64,000 nt of DNA from Oscheius onirici. Taxonomy: Eukaryota; Nematoda; Chromadorea; Rhabditida; Rhabditidae. The stretch covers positions 744,001 through 808,000 of the forward strand of contig OW051470.1 of NCBI GenBank assembly GCA_932521025.1. The letters run 5' to 3'. The translations under genes were made by a program, and so were the position numbers. Below, one piece after another: positions 10,227-22,100 of the stretch; the stretch's first letter is position 1, and the number at the start of each line of letters is the position of its first letter. The notes under the pieces are model-generated. The model saw nothing but the letters and a program-made list of their open reading frames with translations. It did no database searches and was not told the origin of the DNA.

Positions 10227-13200
10227 TTAACTGAAAAGTTTGACATCCTGATTTTGTCCACCCATCAGATGAATCTCTCTGCTCAACTGGGTATCCATTT
10301 TACAGTAATTGTTGAGGACCATGTAGGTGTGTTTTTCCTTCCCGACTATAGAAAACTCCTGAAGAAGAAAATTCAAAAAAAAGCAGAATCTCTTCTCACC
10401 TCCATAAATCTGACCAAGGAGAGAATCTTCTCGACTCTTTCCACAGCTTCTATGTTTGGATAGTGCTGTCTCAGATATTCTGACATCATCAGAGTGTACT
10501 TTTCACGAGCTCTAATACTGGTTTGGAGGCCTTTAGGAGAGAGTTTGGTACCTGGAAATGTTCTTTTTCTCTCTCACTCTCTCTGTCTCTCAGTCTCTTT
10601 GTCGGGCAGGTTTCTTTATGGATTTTTGGAGGCGGCGGGGGAAGCCTAAATTTTCCGGCTCTCGTTTGCATTTTCCACCTCTGTTCCAAAATGCAAAGTT
10701 GTAGCCGTGATCAAGCTCTACAACTTTGTAGAACACTGTGAAGCTTGAACATGCTGTTATCACTTTGAAAAAGTGGTTCTAAGCCAAAATTTGTCAACCA
10801 AGGCAAAAATCATTTTTCATAGTGATAACAGCATTTTTAAGGTTTGCAATGTTCTGCAAACTTGTAGAGCTTGATCAATGCTACAACTTTGGTCACTAAG
10901 ACAAAGCTGGAAAATGCCGGAAAATTTAGATTTTGACCCCCAAAAACCCAAGTTTAGGGAGGGGTAAAAATATCCCTCTGTCACTCTGTCTCCCTACCAT
11001 TATAAAACATTGCTATCAGTCTCAAGAAGAGATACTCTTCAATAGAAATGTCCAGATCAGTCATTATGGAAATGGGCGAAATTGTGTAGCTAGTATAGAT
11101 GATTTTTCTCTGGTGCCAGCTGTAAATTACACATTTTTTTTTGTAAAAATGGTCTTACTAGTCATCCGGTGCATTAACAGTAGTATAAGGCACTTTCTGG
11201 TAGTTGAGGTAGTTATTTTTCTTGCACAGATATTGTCGATAAATGACTTCGGCCAAGGTGTATATAAGGTAGTTGCATTGGAAGAGAGTCACCTGAACTT
11301 TGAGGTTTGTAGTACAGAAATCGTTTAACCTTGTCGTCTAGACAGAGCTCGTGAAACTCTTCAATGGAACCCATGAATTCGGAAAAGGCTGTAATGCTCC
11401 GGCCCCAGCAGAGAGTGTAGTCGACTTGGGGAACGGCTGGGTCGTCCCAGGCTGGATAGAAGACTCTCTAAAGAGGATTTGGTGAAGAAGACGAGATAAA
11501 AAAGAAGGTGAGTACTAAATCCATTTTAAATTGCTCTCAGGTTTCTGTCTGTCTGTCGGAAGCTTTAATTGGCAATCAAAACAGTAGGATTTGTGCGCAC
11601 AATTAAGGGGAAAGGAGTTAGTAGTAACAAGTTTAGGATAGTAACTTGGGAGACGAAAGCTTTGCTTCTGCGTTCGGTAATTCGTAATTCCCATACAGAA
11701 ACGGGGTTCGAGTGGTTCAGGCTAAGGAATACATGGAGGATAGTAGGTAACTTTAGGCTTGGAAGGGCGGTGACAAATTTGTTAGAGTGAATCGAACTAT
11801 CTTTCTTTACTAATGTTCGTTCATCCGTCCGTCTGTAGTTGTGTCCGCACAGTTGTCGAGACTAGCGGAACATGTCAAGTATTGTCATGCTAATTTTTTA
11901 TAGAACGAGATAGTGTTCTGGGGGGATCGCGACAGTGGGAATTTAGGTAGATGGTAAAAAAACATCCAAGAGAGAATCACTAATAGCCTGCCTCCAAAAT
12001 ACGGAGGCTGCTGGTTTTCGAAAGAAGCTCTGTCTTTTTTTTTCAAACTCATGCATACTTTGGTTATCTTTTCGCAAAGTCTTCCCGTTAAACAAAACTT
12101 TCGATGTGTCAAGTTATATAAGGATAAATTTTTAAAACGAAACCAATAGTATTAAGTCTATCTAAAGCGCAACGGTGTCTGTAGTGGACTGTTTGTTTGT
12201 CCATGGCCACGAGTTTTGTCGCGAGACAAGTCAGACATTGTCAGATTTAGATAGTCCTTGGAGTGAAAAGAACTTGTCGAGAGGAGTTAGGTTTTGTCAA
12301 GAGATTAGTCGAGTTGGATGGGAATCCAGAACTTTGTAAATTTTTGTTTCTTACCTTTGAGCGCCAATGTAGCTAAGTTTTAACCATAACTGACGTTTTT
12401 GGTATGAACTATGATTGATAAAATAGCTCACAGCATCCCTCGAAGAACACCTCGCAGGATTTTGAATGAGATCACACAGCGAGATTTCCAAGTCGACTTT
12501 GCACTGCAGGATGCTCTTTCCCTTTCCGTCAATTGACAGTCTGAATGATTATTTTGTACCTATAAAGGCTACAGTAACCGACTTTTCAAAATTGTATAGA
12601 ATTTTAACAAATTCCATGGCTGATTGAGACATTTTCAGTCGGTAGGCTGCTTTCGTACCATAGTTGACCAGAGATCCATGGTACAGTAACTTAAAGGACT
12701 GTTTGAAAAACAAATTGGAGGGAAACCATACCATTTGTTCTTGGTAGTTGTTTTTAGTGACGATTTGATGCAACAGGCGCTTTCCGACCTCTGAAATGAA
12801 AAAATGGGTCCTGGCCCGACAACTGCAGTACCTGAAGGCTGCATGCCGACAGAGAGACACTTTTTGTAGCGACAAGACTTGCAGTTCCGACGGATATCTT
12901 TAAGAAATAGCATCACATGATTATGGTAATTTGAAAGAAACTTTTGGAAAAGACTCACTAGGTTTCATGGGACAGTTCTTGCTGCAAGACGGAAACTCTT
13001 GACTTCGGTGGACTACTCGGAAGAAGAAGACGCGGCAGTTTCTGAAATTAAAAGATTTTGGACAGATGACGGTAGTATTCTGGAAATTTGACTAGATGGA
13101 ATTCACAAAACGAAGAATAACTGTCTGGTCCGAAAAATCTGCAACCCAGTTATGTTTGTGAAGCTGTGCCAGTCAGCAAGCATGTTAAGGAACAGTTGTC

Positions 13201-13530
13201 ACAAAATGGCGAAAATTAATTCGTGACGGGACCTGATCCCAACAAAATCTTCCAGATATGCCTATTTTCCCCTTTTTCACGCAAAATTGAAGCCTGAAGG
13301 TCCCGTCACGACAATGTGGTTTTTTGATTTTGTTTGAAAGGGCGCTTGCCGGCGAATTATAGTCTTCGCGTATAAAAATATGAATTCTATTTACCGTAAC
13401 TTTAAAAAGCACTTGGAAAAAGGTTAAAAATGTAAACTCACTCGCAAGAATAGGCCTGGTAATTGAACCGAGCTCCTTCGGATCCACAGACTGCACAAGG
13501 GATACATTTAGAGGCTGGCGTCGGAGCCAT
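10227..13530 (-). CDS. nhr: nuclear hormone receptor, nematode-expanded type
   Basis: This is a nuclear receptor transcription factor. Eleven exons in transcript order (13442-13530, 12959-13041, 12832-12897, 12732-12790, 12583-12698, 12355-12540, 11330-11465, 11159-11292, 10998-11119, 10400-10551, 10227-10358) give 424 aa with consistent phases. The DNA-binding domain starts near residue 9: CIPCAVCGSEGARFNYQAYSC, then ENCRVFFFRVVHRSQEFPSC and NCKSCRYKKCLSVGMQPS, giving two four-Cys zinc fingers. The recognition helix ENCRVFFFR differs from the classical CEGCKGFFRR, as in the supernumerary worm receptors. The rest is a helical ligand-binding domain (for example EEYLFLRLIAMFYN). Two introns hold repeats (11.5-12.24 kb and 10.62-10.95 kb). 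The acceptor of exon 7 uses the second of two overlapping AG sites, so that junction is less certain. Confidence 0.88.
10621..10950. mobile_element. fold-back MITE in NHR intron
   Basis: This is an inverted-repeat element with outer arms CCTAAATTTTCCGGC / GCCGGAAAATTTAGA. Inner arms carry GTTGTAG...GATCAAGCTCTACAACTTTG and their inverse, and GTGATAACAGCATTTT with CATGCTGTTATCAC. It is in the same family as the cores at 7.2, 22.6, 25.0 and 55.6 kb, but longer. Confidence 0.75.
11537..12240. repeat. dispersed repeat in NHR intron, shared with 61.1-61.9 kb
   Basis: 11537-11790 matches 61083-61330 at roughly 75-80% over its length, with shared blocks such as AATTGGCAATCAAAACAG and AGTTAGTAGTAACAAGTTT. 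12158-12225 matches 61775-61860 in the opposite orientation (CTATCTAAAGCGCAACGGTG / CCATGGCCACGA). Because the two parts differ in relative orientation, the parent element was probably bounded by inverted ends, or one copy has been rearranged. Confidence 0.7.
13216..13312. repeat. short inverted-repeat element, CGTGACGGGACC ends
   Basis: The ends are TCGTGACGGGACCT and AGGTCCCGTCACGA, about 70 b apart, in the first NHR intron. Single ends with the same motif lie at about 32533 and 32729. Confidence 0.65.
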
Positions 13531-16032
13531 GGTCTGAAAAAAAACTTTAACATCGAAAAGGAGTAGCAGAGAAAAAGAATTGTCAGAAATTTCTCTGTGA
13601 ACCGTTGAGAGATATAAAAATCTGTGGGAAGAATGCAAAAATTCTCATCATTCGTCTATTCCAGTAATCACAAAGCGACATTTAGAGCTCCTCCCCACTA
13701 ATTGACTTATCTTTTTCATCTTTCCTGTTTTTATACCAGACTGACTGGTCTCAACTTTACGCAAACCTCTGAAGAATCTCTACTTTGTGCAGACTCGGGG
13801 GATTAGTTCTTTCTCTCAGCCGAATGATCTCTAATCTACTGATGATCTGGGAAAGAAGTTGGAGAGACAGAGGGAGAGTCAGAGAAACTGAGGGACAGAG
13901 GAACAGACTGAAAAACTCGCTGAGTTTGAAGAGACAGAGGAAAATAAAGAGCGTCCAATCTCCAGTTAGCAGTCACTTTTTTATATTTATTTAAATTTCT
14001 CTTTATTTAAGTCAAAATTTCAAAACGTTGTGACATGATCTGTGGCCCATATAAACAAGCACCAGAGAGAGGGAGAAACAATTCTAGAGTTACGGAAAAT
14101 TAGACATGGCTGTCAGGCCAGGCCCAGGCCTGAAATCCTGGGCCTGGAAATGCCGGCCTGGGGGCCGTCCCGGAAGAAAATTTTGGTATTTCTCGATATT
14201 TTTCTCGGTATTTTTTGGTCATGCTTAGAAAAAAGTGGAGCAATAAAACCAATCAATAACTTTCTAATATTGATGTCTAAATTATGTTAAAATTTCATTC
14301 TAACAAGGGTATTTTCATTTTTGGTCCGATCCCCTACCCACGGCCAAATCCGGAGATCAGGCCGAGGCAGGCCGGCCTGGCCTAGGCCAGGCCCATGCCT
14401 CAAAGTTCCGGCCTGGCCTGGCCCGGAAAATAGTCTCATGCAGCAGAAAATGAGATCTGAGAATGTGGCGAGAAGGAGAAAAAGAGCCTATTAGACGGAG
14501 GAGGACAAAGTACGTAAGATCAACAATCTGCACTCTGATTGAACCGGGGAATTAGATGTTATTGAAGAGGAAATTTGACAAACATTGCGGACTAAAGGTT
14601 CAATAAGTTGCCGAGGATTAATCGAAATGTCTGGCCCCCATATTTGTTCTGAATATGGTCTCCGAGGAACCCGACCGGGCTTTAAATTATCAAAAAATTA
14701 TTATTAAAAAACCGACCCGTAAAGAGAGGTGGTTTGGATACAACAAAAACATGGCAATAAAATTGGAGCAGTATTATTTTTGGCCAAAGTAAAATCCCCA
14801 ACACTGTTTGAATGAAGGTGACGTTGTTTGTGGTTTGAGGGCTTTTGAAGATAACCTTTTTGCTCAAAACAGGTGAAATCGTTCAGTTGACGTGTAATGG
14901 TTAGCCATGGGGAAAAGAAAGAGCTTTCTGAAGACAGACAAAGCCTATTTTTTGTGTGTCACGCCAATCTTGTTGTGGCCTAAAATTAGGCAAGAATCCG
15001 TACACGAATTTGAACATTTAAGCCTATTATAAAGATCAAAAGTTCAGAGCTAATAAGAGAAAGAACGGGTCTAAAAAGGGTAAGACGCTTACAAGAAACC
15101 ACGGCATGGGAGCAAAGAGTTCAATCTGAGAGTCGGAAGGGAATTGCAGCAATTGTTCAATGACGGAAATGTGAAGAGCTCTGAAGCCGGGGTTTTGCTG
15201 ATTTAACTTTTTGCTCTCCATCAGCTCTCTTCCTCCCTGCCTTTTAAACGGAGATCAGACGATATTTTGGCTGAAAATCATTGAAAATATGAAAAGCTAG
15301 TTATAAAAACTGGGGACATCACTTTTGGAACTGACAGACTGAGAGTCAGAGGCTCATCAAAAGATTATCCTGCTCCCACCTGACAATTTACTACCTGCCA
15401 ATTAGTTCTGATACCACCTGCTCTGTCCTCTCTTCTCACACGTGTCCCCGTAATCAAAACAGCCGGCTCAAAACAGAACAGATGTGTTTAGCGACAAAGA
15501 TCAGTCCATCAAAACAGACCGTATAAACAGTGGAAAAAGGAAGGGAGGAGTCCTGATCCAGTCTGATCTGGCTCTTCAAGATTATCCGATTATACGGATC
15601 GGAAGTCGCGGAAGTTTTTAGCTTGTGATAACATCAACTGAACTGAAACCCGACGGCTTTGACGTGCTGTGGGATTTTCTGGAAAATGGAATATTTTGGG
15701 AAGGATGTCATATGAGAGAGTCTATGCGAAAAACAGAGGGACAGTCACTCTTTGCTTTTTTTGTACTCTCAAAAATGTTTACCCCACTCTCATCTGTTTC
15801 GGATTCTTATCATTTGTTTTCCACCCACCAACCGTTTGTTTTGTGCCCATCTGTTCCCAAGTGGGACTCTGCTAGTGTGGTCCCTGCTCGCATTTCCCTC
15901 TGTTTAGAACTGCCCAAAACATCTGGTGTTTGTGCAAAATGGGAGTGAGTATAAGAGGAGAAGACACTCTTCACCACCAGTCTCTCTGTCCCCCTCTCTC
16001 ACTCAAAACTATCCAGACCTCTTTTCAGAACC
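13531..16032. other. intergenic spacer with GC-rich repeat
   Basis: No exon chain is supported. 14106-14430 holds a GC-rich palindromic repeat (GGCCAGGCCCAGGCCTG and inverse forms) related to 3363-3655. 13850-13950 is a GAGACAGAGGGA-type purine repeat. 15600-16030 should contain the promoter and 5' UTR of the SXP/RAL-2 gene; a TATAAGAGGAG sequence at about 15951 is a candidate TATA box. Confidence 0.5.
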
Positions 16033-17378
16033 ATGAAAACTTTACTTCTTCTCCTCTTCGTTGGAGCTACCTACGCCTTCATTGACCTGACACTTCCAGA
16101 GATTCCGAGTAAGCTAACAACGGTTCATCACTGAATTTTTTGTCCAGAGAATCTGGACGAAATAGATGGTCAGAAGATATCTGATTCGGAGGTCGATTGT
16201 CCTCATCGCCGATGCCGTCACCATTTCCCTCCTCCTCCTCCTTTCCTCAAGTGAGTCAAAGTCCGCCTGACCTGTTGTTTCTTACTGGAAGACTATTTTA
16301 CCGTAACCCATAAAATACTGGTCTAGACTAGAAACTAATAAAAAGTCGGTCCACATGGACTGTTGTTTTGGAAGACTATTTTACAGTAACCCATAGAAAG
16401 CTGGTCTAGACTAGAACCGAGTAGTAAATATTTCATTCATAGAGACTCCTGACAGGTCAGCATATGACCTGTCAGGGGTCTCTATGATGACAGATCAGCG
16501 TAGGTAAACCTTCTAGAAAAGTCTCGTCCCGTGCCCGTCGTGAGTTCTACCGTATCGTTTTGAACAAGGACACGACTGCCAATCAGAAGCAGAAGCAACT
16601 TGACGAATGGGCCAAGAAGCAGGGAGACGACATTCTCAACGACCTTCATGACTACGAAAAGAAGATTCATCAGTTTTCAGAGAAGATTCACAATGGAATG
16701 GTCAAGACCACCAAAGAAATTCCTGATGTATACAACAAGGTTTGTCGAGGGGGTCCGAACACAGTAGTCAATCAGTCCGTAGGTTTTTATTTATTTTTAG
16801 AATAAGGCAGGGTTACTGTAACTTTCACTTCTAGGCAGGAAGAAACTGCTAGGTTTTTCACTTAGCCTAAAATTAGAAAATCCAAAAAGAAGATGGACCC
16901 TCAAACATTCGATACTCAGACAGAGATACACCGCTAAAAATGGAACCTTTTTTGAACAGTCCAAGTTTTAGGATAAGAGACGGGTTACTGTAATTTTTGG
17001 GAAGAGTCAGCTTCAGTCTTATGACGTTACTGGAGTATTGACCGGGTTACTGTATTTTGAGGCTTATCCTAAATTTTAACTTGATTATCCGTATTGGACT
17101 GTCCTTATCCAAAAACAGGATTGAATAGTCTAAATATTTTGTCAAGTTCTCATTTTCAGGTCTACGAAATTCTCGCCAACCCTGACCTGACTCCGAGACA
17201 AATCTGGGAAAAGTTGATTGCTCTGAAGCTGGATCCAGTCACAGCCCGCTCTCTCCGAGCCATCTACTTCTTTGTCATTCACCAGGGCAAGCCCGGAATG
17301 CAAGACTTCCAGCTAACTCCGGCCAAGCTCGGTCAGCTCTTTGGAGAGGAGGGAGGTGACTGGGCCACGAACTTCTAA
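16033..17378 (+). CDS. SXP/RAL-2 family secreted protein (DUF148)
   Basis: This is a nematode-specific secreted protein of the SXP/RAL-2 (DUF148) family. Its biochemical role is unknown; parasite members are surface or excreted antigens. Four exons (16033-16108, 16148-16250, 16517-16739, 17160-17378) give 206 aa in phase. Residues 1-16 (MKTLLLLLFVGATYAF) are a signal peptide. A His/Pro-rich segment with PHRRCRHHFPPPPP follows. The helical DUF148 core runs from about residue 62, with SRARREFYRIVLNKD and LDEWAKKQGDDILNDL. The C-terminal part is acidic. The start is the only ATG before the signal peptide, and AATAAA lies 18 b after the stop. Intron 2 contains a tandem repeat and a perfect hairpin (16440-16485). 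Confidence 0.88.
16290..16485. repeat. intronic tandem duplication and hairpin
   Basis: Inside SXP intron 2, a block of about 45 b (GAAGACTATTTTACCGTAAC onward, with CTGGTCTAGACTAGAA) occurs twice, about 75 b apart. It is followed by a near-perfect palindrome, AGACTCCTGACAGGTCA / TGACCTGTCAGGGGTCT, centred on CATATG. Confidence 0.7.
16800..17158. other. long SXP intron 3 with GGGTTACTGTA motifs
   Basis: The intron carries three GGGTTACTGTAA/T motifs and a partial inverted repeat based on AGGATAAG...CTTATCCT. The same GGGTTACTGTA motif recurs in the hairpin at 42.0 kb. Confidence 0.5.
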
Positions 17379-17695
17379 TCCTGTCCTCTGCCCTGTAATA
17401 AAGATTTTCTGAGATTTCCAGGAAATTGAGACATCCACAATTTCCCATAGGCTCAGTGAGAGCAAAACATAACGGAAAAATGCTGATTTGTGGCTAGACA
17501 AAATATTCTCTATTTTTTCACGAGTAGCGTAAGATTTTCGCTTCGCCGGTTTTACACTGATTCATTGTCATCAGACCCGTACATTGATTCAGAGGGGAAC
17601 TAGATTCGAAACTTGTACTTCTTTCTCTTAGTTCCTGACCTCATTTCCTATATAAAGAGACGAGTCTGAGTCTGCTCCTCCCTCATTATTCTGCA

Positions 17696-18865
17696 ATGAT
17701 GATCAACTTCTTCTGGCTGAAAGTAGTCATTGATATCTTTACAGTAAGCAGTAATATTCTGGTCATAACTGCCATAGTCAAGGATTCGATTCTGAAGAAC
17801 AGTCCGACTTTCAGGTAAGTTCCCTGTCCCTGTCCCTCAGATTATGTAGCCAAAACTGTTTGGTTTTCAGGCTCCTCTGTGTCCTGTTCTCCTGCAACAT
17901 CATTGACTCTTCTTGTCGTCTTTTCTTCGACTACATTTCTGAACTTTTGGGTCGACAAGCGTATGGACAACCCGGGATTGCAATCATCGAAGTATTGTCC
18001 AATGTAATTTAGGAACCGATTATTTTGAAAACACACTGTTTTCAGGGCTGCTGGGTATGTGAATTATGCATACTGAACAGTGTTGCCGTGACTCATATTC
18101 TGGGAGTTTACTTTACGTTAAAGTACAGAAAGGTGAGAGTCTGTCTCTCTGACCCTCAGTTTCTCTGTCTCTGTCCCTCACATCATGCTTTCAGGCCACC
18201 AACCTCCATGCCAACATTCTAGCCCTTTTCTGTATCCTTTGGGGATTCAGCTCAGGCGGCTTCATCCTCCTCATTCCTGGTTTTGGGATGAAGTTTGATA
18301 CCATAACCTACAGTTTCTACGAGGATCTGTCTCTTCCCTCTATGAGCATTCATATACGGTACAATTGGGGTCTTCAGGTTGGTCAAGATTAGCATACGCT
18401 CAGTGGAATTTCTTTAGGTGGTCACCATTGCTGCTCTGCTGCTCACTGACGTGGCTATTTTGGTCAGACTGGCCAAACGGTCAAACTCTCCAGAAAATTC
18501 TTCGCAGAATAAGACGGTAATTACGGCTAAACAGACAACAACGGCAGTTGAGGTGAAGAGACAGAGGGACAGAAAAATCCCATTACCAGAACTCGACCAT
18601 CCAAGCCCCAATTCCTCAACCTCGTCGCATCCAGACCCGTCGTCAAAAAGCGGAAGTCTACATAGCTCTGAACTTTATCGTCCTCAGTGCTTGTCTCATC
18701 TGCCAGACCACGATCTACAATACCGTTTCTGGATGGGACAGTGACATTGCTAGATTCCTGTTAGCGATGGCTCCTGCCATCCGGGGATCAAAATGTTGGG
18801 TTTACTGTATTTCGGGGACGTATTTGAGGACGGCAATTAAGAGATTGTTTATAAGAAGACGATAA
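17696..18865 (+). CDS. serpentine GPCR, chemoreceptor-like
   Basis: This is a seven-transmembrane receptor, by analogy a nematode chemosensory GPCR in the membrane of sensory cilia. Six exons (17696-17814, 17871-18003, 18046-18132, 18195-18377, 18418-18516, 18635-18865) join in phase to 283 aa. Hydrophobic segments are visible at MMINFFWLKVVIDIFTV, RLLCVLFSCNIIDSSC, a middle pair ending YFTLKYRK, ILALFCILWGFSSGGFILL, VVTIAALLLTDVAIL, FIVLSACLICQTTIYNT and FLLAMAPAI. The tail is basic (FIRRR). A short basic loop follows the fifth/sixth segments. CTATATAAAG at about 17649 fits a TATA box. I cannot assign the exact serpentine class; an srx-like class is possible. Its last exons are duplicated at 2670-3060. 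Confidence 0.78.
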
Positions 18866-19115
18866 ATTTGTTTGAATTTACTAATTGTTTAGGAGTTTCT
18901 GGGAACTATATCCGTTAGAGAAACAGAAGTTCTGGAATACCCTTGACTTCAGAAAAGCTCTTGAGTTTTGGACAAACAACCAGATAACACCTGGCATTTT
19001 TCGGACTATGTAAAAACTGTGAGCGACTAGAATCAACTTAATTTTTGTTCAAAGTATAGAACAAAAACAATAACAATTTATGCAACAAGAGATCACAATA
19101 AACAAATCAGATCTT
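18866..19115. other. convergent 3' spacer
   Basis: This spacer lies between the GPCR stop (plus strand) and the stop of the uncharacterised gene (minus strand). It is A/T-rich, contains likely poly(A) signals for both genes, and is the segment deleted in the left arm. Confidence 0.6.
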
Positions 19116-22100
19116 TTATCCTTCTTCGTTCTTTTGCAACAAGAGAACTTGTGTGTTTGCTTTCAAATAGGAGCCGACAGCGATGTACGATCCTCCCAAA
19201 AGATTCATCACTGCTTGGCGTTCCTCCTCATCTCCGGTGAATAGAGCAATTCTTTCTGGCACGACCCTGTTTTTATCCAGTCCTGATAATCATTTTGCGG
19301 ATTAAAAATACAACACATACCTTGATTGTCTTTGAAGGTGGAGATCAATTGAAGATCTCCCTTGTTATCCAATTTCATATTGAACTGGAAGTCGGATGGT
19401 ACAAGGTAAAGGTCAGCTCCAGGAATTGGAGTCCTTGGTTTCTGCCTTAGTTCCATCTCATCAAAGCAGATTTCAGAAAAAGAACGTTCCTCGTCTTTTT
19501 CGAGATGAACGATTTCGCAACGGATCATCTCTTTTTGATTCCGCTCTGAAATTGACATTTTTAGCATCCCAGTTTGAAGATCGAACTAAAACCCGCAGCA
19601 ATGTTTCACAATGATGTCCTTCGAATATTCGAATTTTGGGAATTGTGTTATCTTTTAAACCGTTACCTTCAATACGAGTATTCTCACTTGGGCGTTTCTT
19701 TTTCTTGTCGTCGATTGATATCTTGAACTTGAATAGAGGGTTCAGAAGTTTCTTGCAATCTTCAACGGGTTCATATGTGTAGATTGTGAGTTGGCATTGC
19801 GGATATTGCGGAAAAGGCTGGCTGAAGAACATTACACTTCAAGAATTGTTGTAAACTTACAGCATCAGATTGTAAAACTTTTCAATGTCGGCCTTTTTTT
19901 CCAGTGCAGCGTAGATGTTCTTTTTTGGCAGCCTCCAAGGAGCGTTGTTGTACAGGATGCTATTGACCGGTAGTTCGGGGAAGTAGTAAATCTTGGGCCC
20001 AAAAAAATACACATTTTCTTGGTCCAACGCAGACACTAGCTCGAGAAGATCTGTAAAAGGAGATTTACGACATTCTTGAGAAAATCTTTGGAAAATTCCG
20101 TGAGTTTTTTCAATTTGGCTTACTCGGATATCCTTCTCCTATAACTTTTCTCCAAAGAAAGCTAATTCGTTCGAGATCAGTAGGGTCTACTTGTCTTCGA
20201 GGCCAGAACGGGTCCATAAAGTTTTGGACGTAAACAGCAGCAACATTAGACAAGTCAGCTTCAGAAGCGCAGATGTCTTTCAAGGGTTGAATTCCGTTGA
20301 GACCGAAGTATAGGCTTTTATTCTGGTTGTTTTTCACAACTTCCTTCAAGTCATCTGACTGCTAAAAGAATTCATCTCTTAAATAATTCGCATAGAAACA
20401 TACCAGTTTTTCCGATTTAACGGCCATCATAGTACGCAAACCTTCATCAAGTCCTCCGATGAACACTGTAGCAGACTCTTTCGCAACATGGCCTGAAACC
20501 GTGTTTTCCAGTAAATACAAATTTTTATAGATTGTATCTAATAAATGCTGCTCCCACTCACCGTCAGGTTGCACAATGGTTCCACCGAAGAATCTTGTCA
20601 TCTTCCCACTTTTGAATTTCTTGAAGACAGGCAAGTAATCAACAATGAACTTGTGCTGATTGTCGAAAAATGTTGTCCTATTTTCGGGACGTAAGTTGTA
20701 AGGCTTGAAGGTATCGATGATGCTTATCTTAACTCATTACTTACTGCTGTTTATTTTAAACGCTTACTCGATCAATGATTTCTGAGTTGGGACCTGTGTG
20801 AATGATGGCGACCACTTTATCAATTTCGCTCATTATGACGCCCTTGTACAGGATCTTTTTCGAACTAAGCCCGGAGGATTTTAATGCTGTGCGAATTTCG
20901 ATCGGTTTATCTGCAAAATGTGGATCAGAAAACGGTTCTTGTGGAGTACATGGGCGACTTCATCCATAATCGACAAAGTAAAGTTACAAAAGTGGTACAA
21001 AAAACGGTATAAAGTGTCACTGTAGACGCCATCCAACTTCTACAAAACTATGGACTCAGAAAAACTGCGCCAACGATCATCCAATGAGATTGTACATTCA
21101 AGGAAATATCGCTCAATTTTTGTTTAAACTTATTATTACTATTTCGAATCTTTTTCGAATCAGTGATTACCCCGGTCGTGATGTTTGAAGCTGAAACCTG
21201 GTGCCTCAATAGGACAGAGAGACACTGTCTGGAAGTAGCACAGTATGGAAAGAAGGCTTCTCGGAATGTCTTTGCTAAATAGATGGACGAATGAGCGATT
21301 GCGACGAGTCTCTAAGCTAAAGGATTGGAACAAGCTAGCTATCAGCAAAAAACTCATCTGGACTCAACGAAGCGCTTCGATGAAACCAACACGATGGGCA
21401 AAGCGAGTGACTGAATGGATCCCTAGACAAGGAACAAGACGAGCAGGAAGGCAACGGTGTAGATGGATAGACGAAGTAAGAGAGCAAGCTGGACACATGT
21501 GGTGGAGACGAAATGCTGAGGAATGGAAAACTCTCAGAGATGCCCTCGTCGATGTTAGACGTGATTAGCAAATAAATGAAATAAATAGAATTATTACTAT
21601 TCTTTTTGTTATTGACTAATTATTACTTTACTTTGTGGATTATGGATGAAGTCGCCCATGTACTCCACAAGAACCCAGAAAACTTATCGGTAGTCATATA
21701 TGTGTCGAAGGCCTGGCGGGGCGAGCTAAATTTGTGGAAAAAGATTGTCTGGCCCTCGGTCGCCGCAAAATTGCCTCGCCAGGATCGCCTCAACGGCACA
21801 TATATGGCAGTAGTGCTTACCCTCGCTATCAAAACCATCGACTTCTTTGCTGTAGTAGAGGTCGTAGTCGTCAGATTCAATCTTCGTAACTTTGTAGATA
21901 CAATTCTTTCCGTATTCTACAGGGCCCTGAAAAAGTTAGCATAGTTTAAGAAAGAAATTTCAACCAACCTTGTTACCCATCAATCTGGCTTCTCCGACAT
22001 GAGCCATGTCCCATTTGAATATATGGGCAAGAGACGAAGCTTCGCAAGAGTAGAGCCGCAGAGTCTTCTCTTCGTTGTTCTCATAATACTCGAAAGCCAT

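Larger units (their letters stand above)
18478..21759. repeat. right arm of the large inverted duplication
   Basis: This is the reverse-complement partner of 1-3060. This arm keeps the intact GPCR end, the roughly 210 b spacer missing from the left arm, and the 742-b mobile element. The 15.4 kb between the arms holds the warthog, coiled-coil, NHR and SXP genes and most of the GPCR gene. Confidence 0.92.

Noticed and set aside
20926..21683. Transposon disrupting an exon
   Set aside because: At first the flanking DNA read as open coding sequence, but splice phase requires the intron to run from the GTAAGC at 21820 to the CATTTTGCAG at 20911, so the element is intronic.
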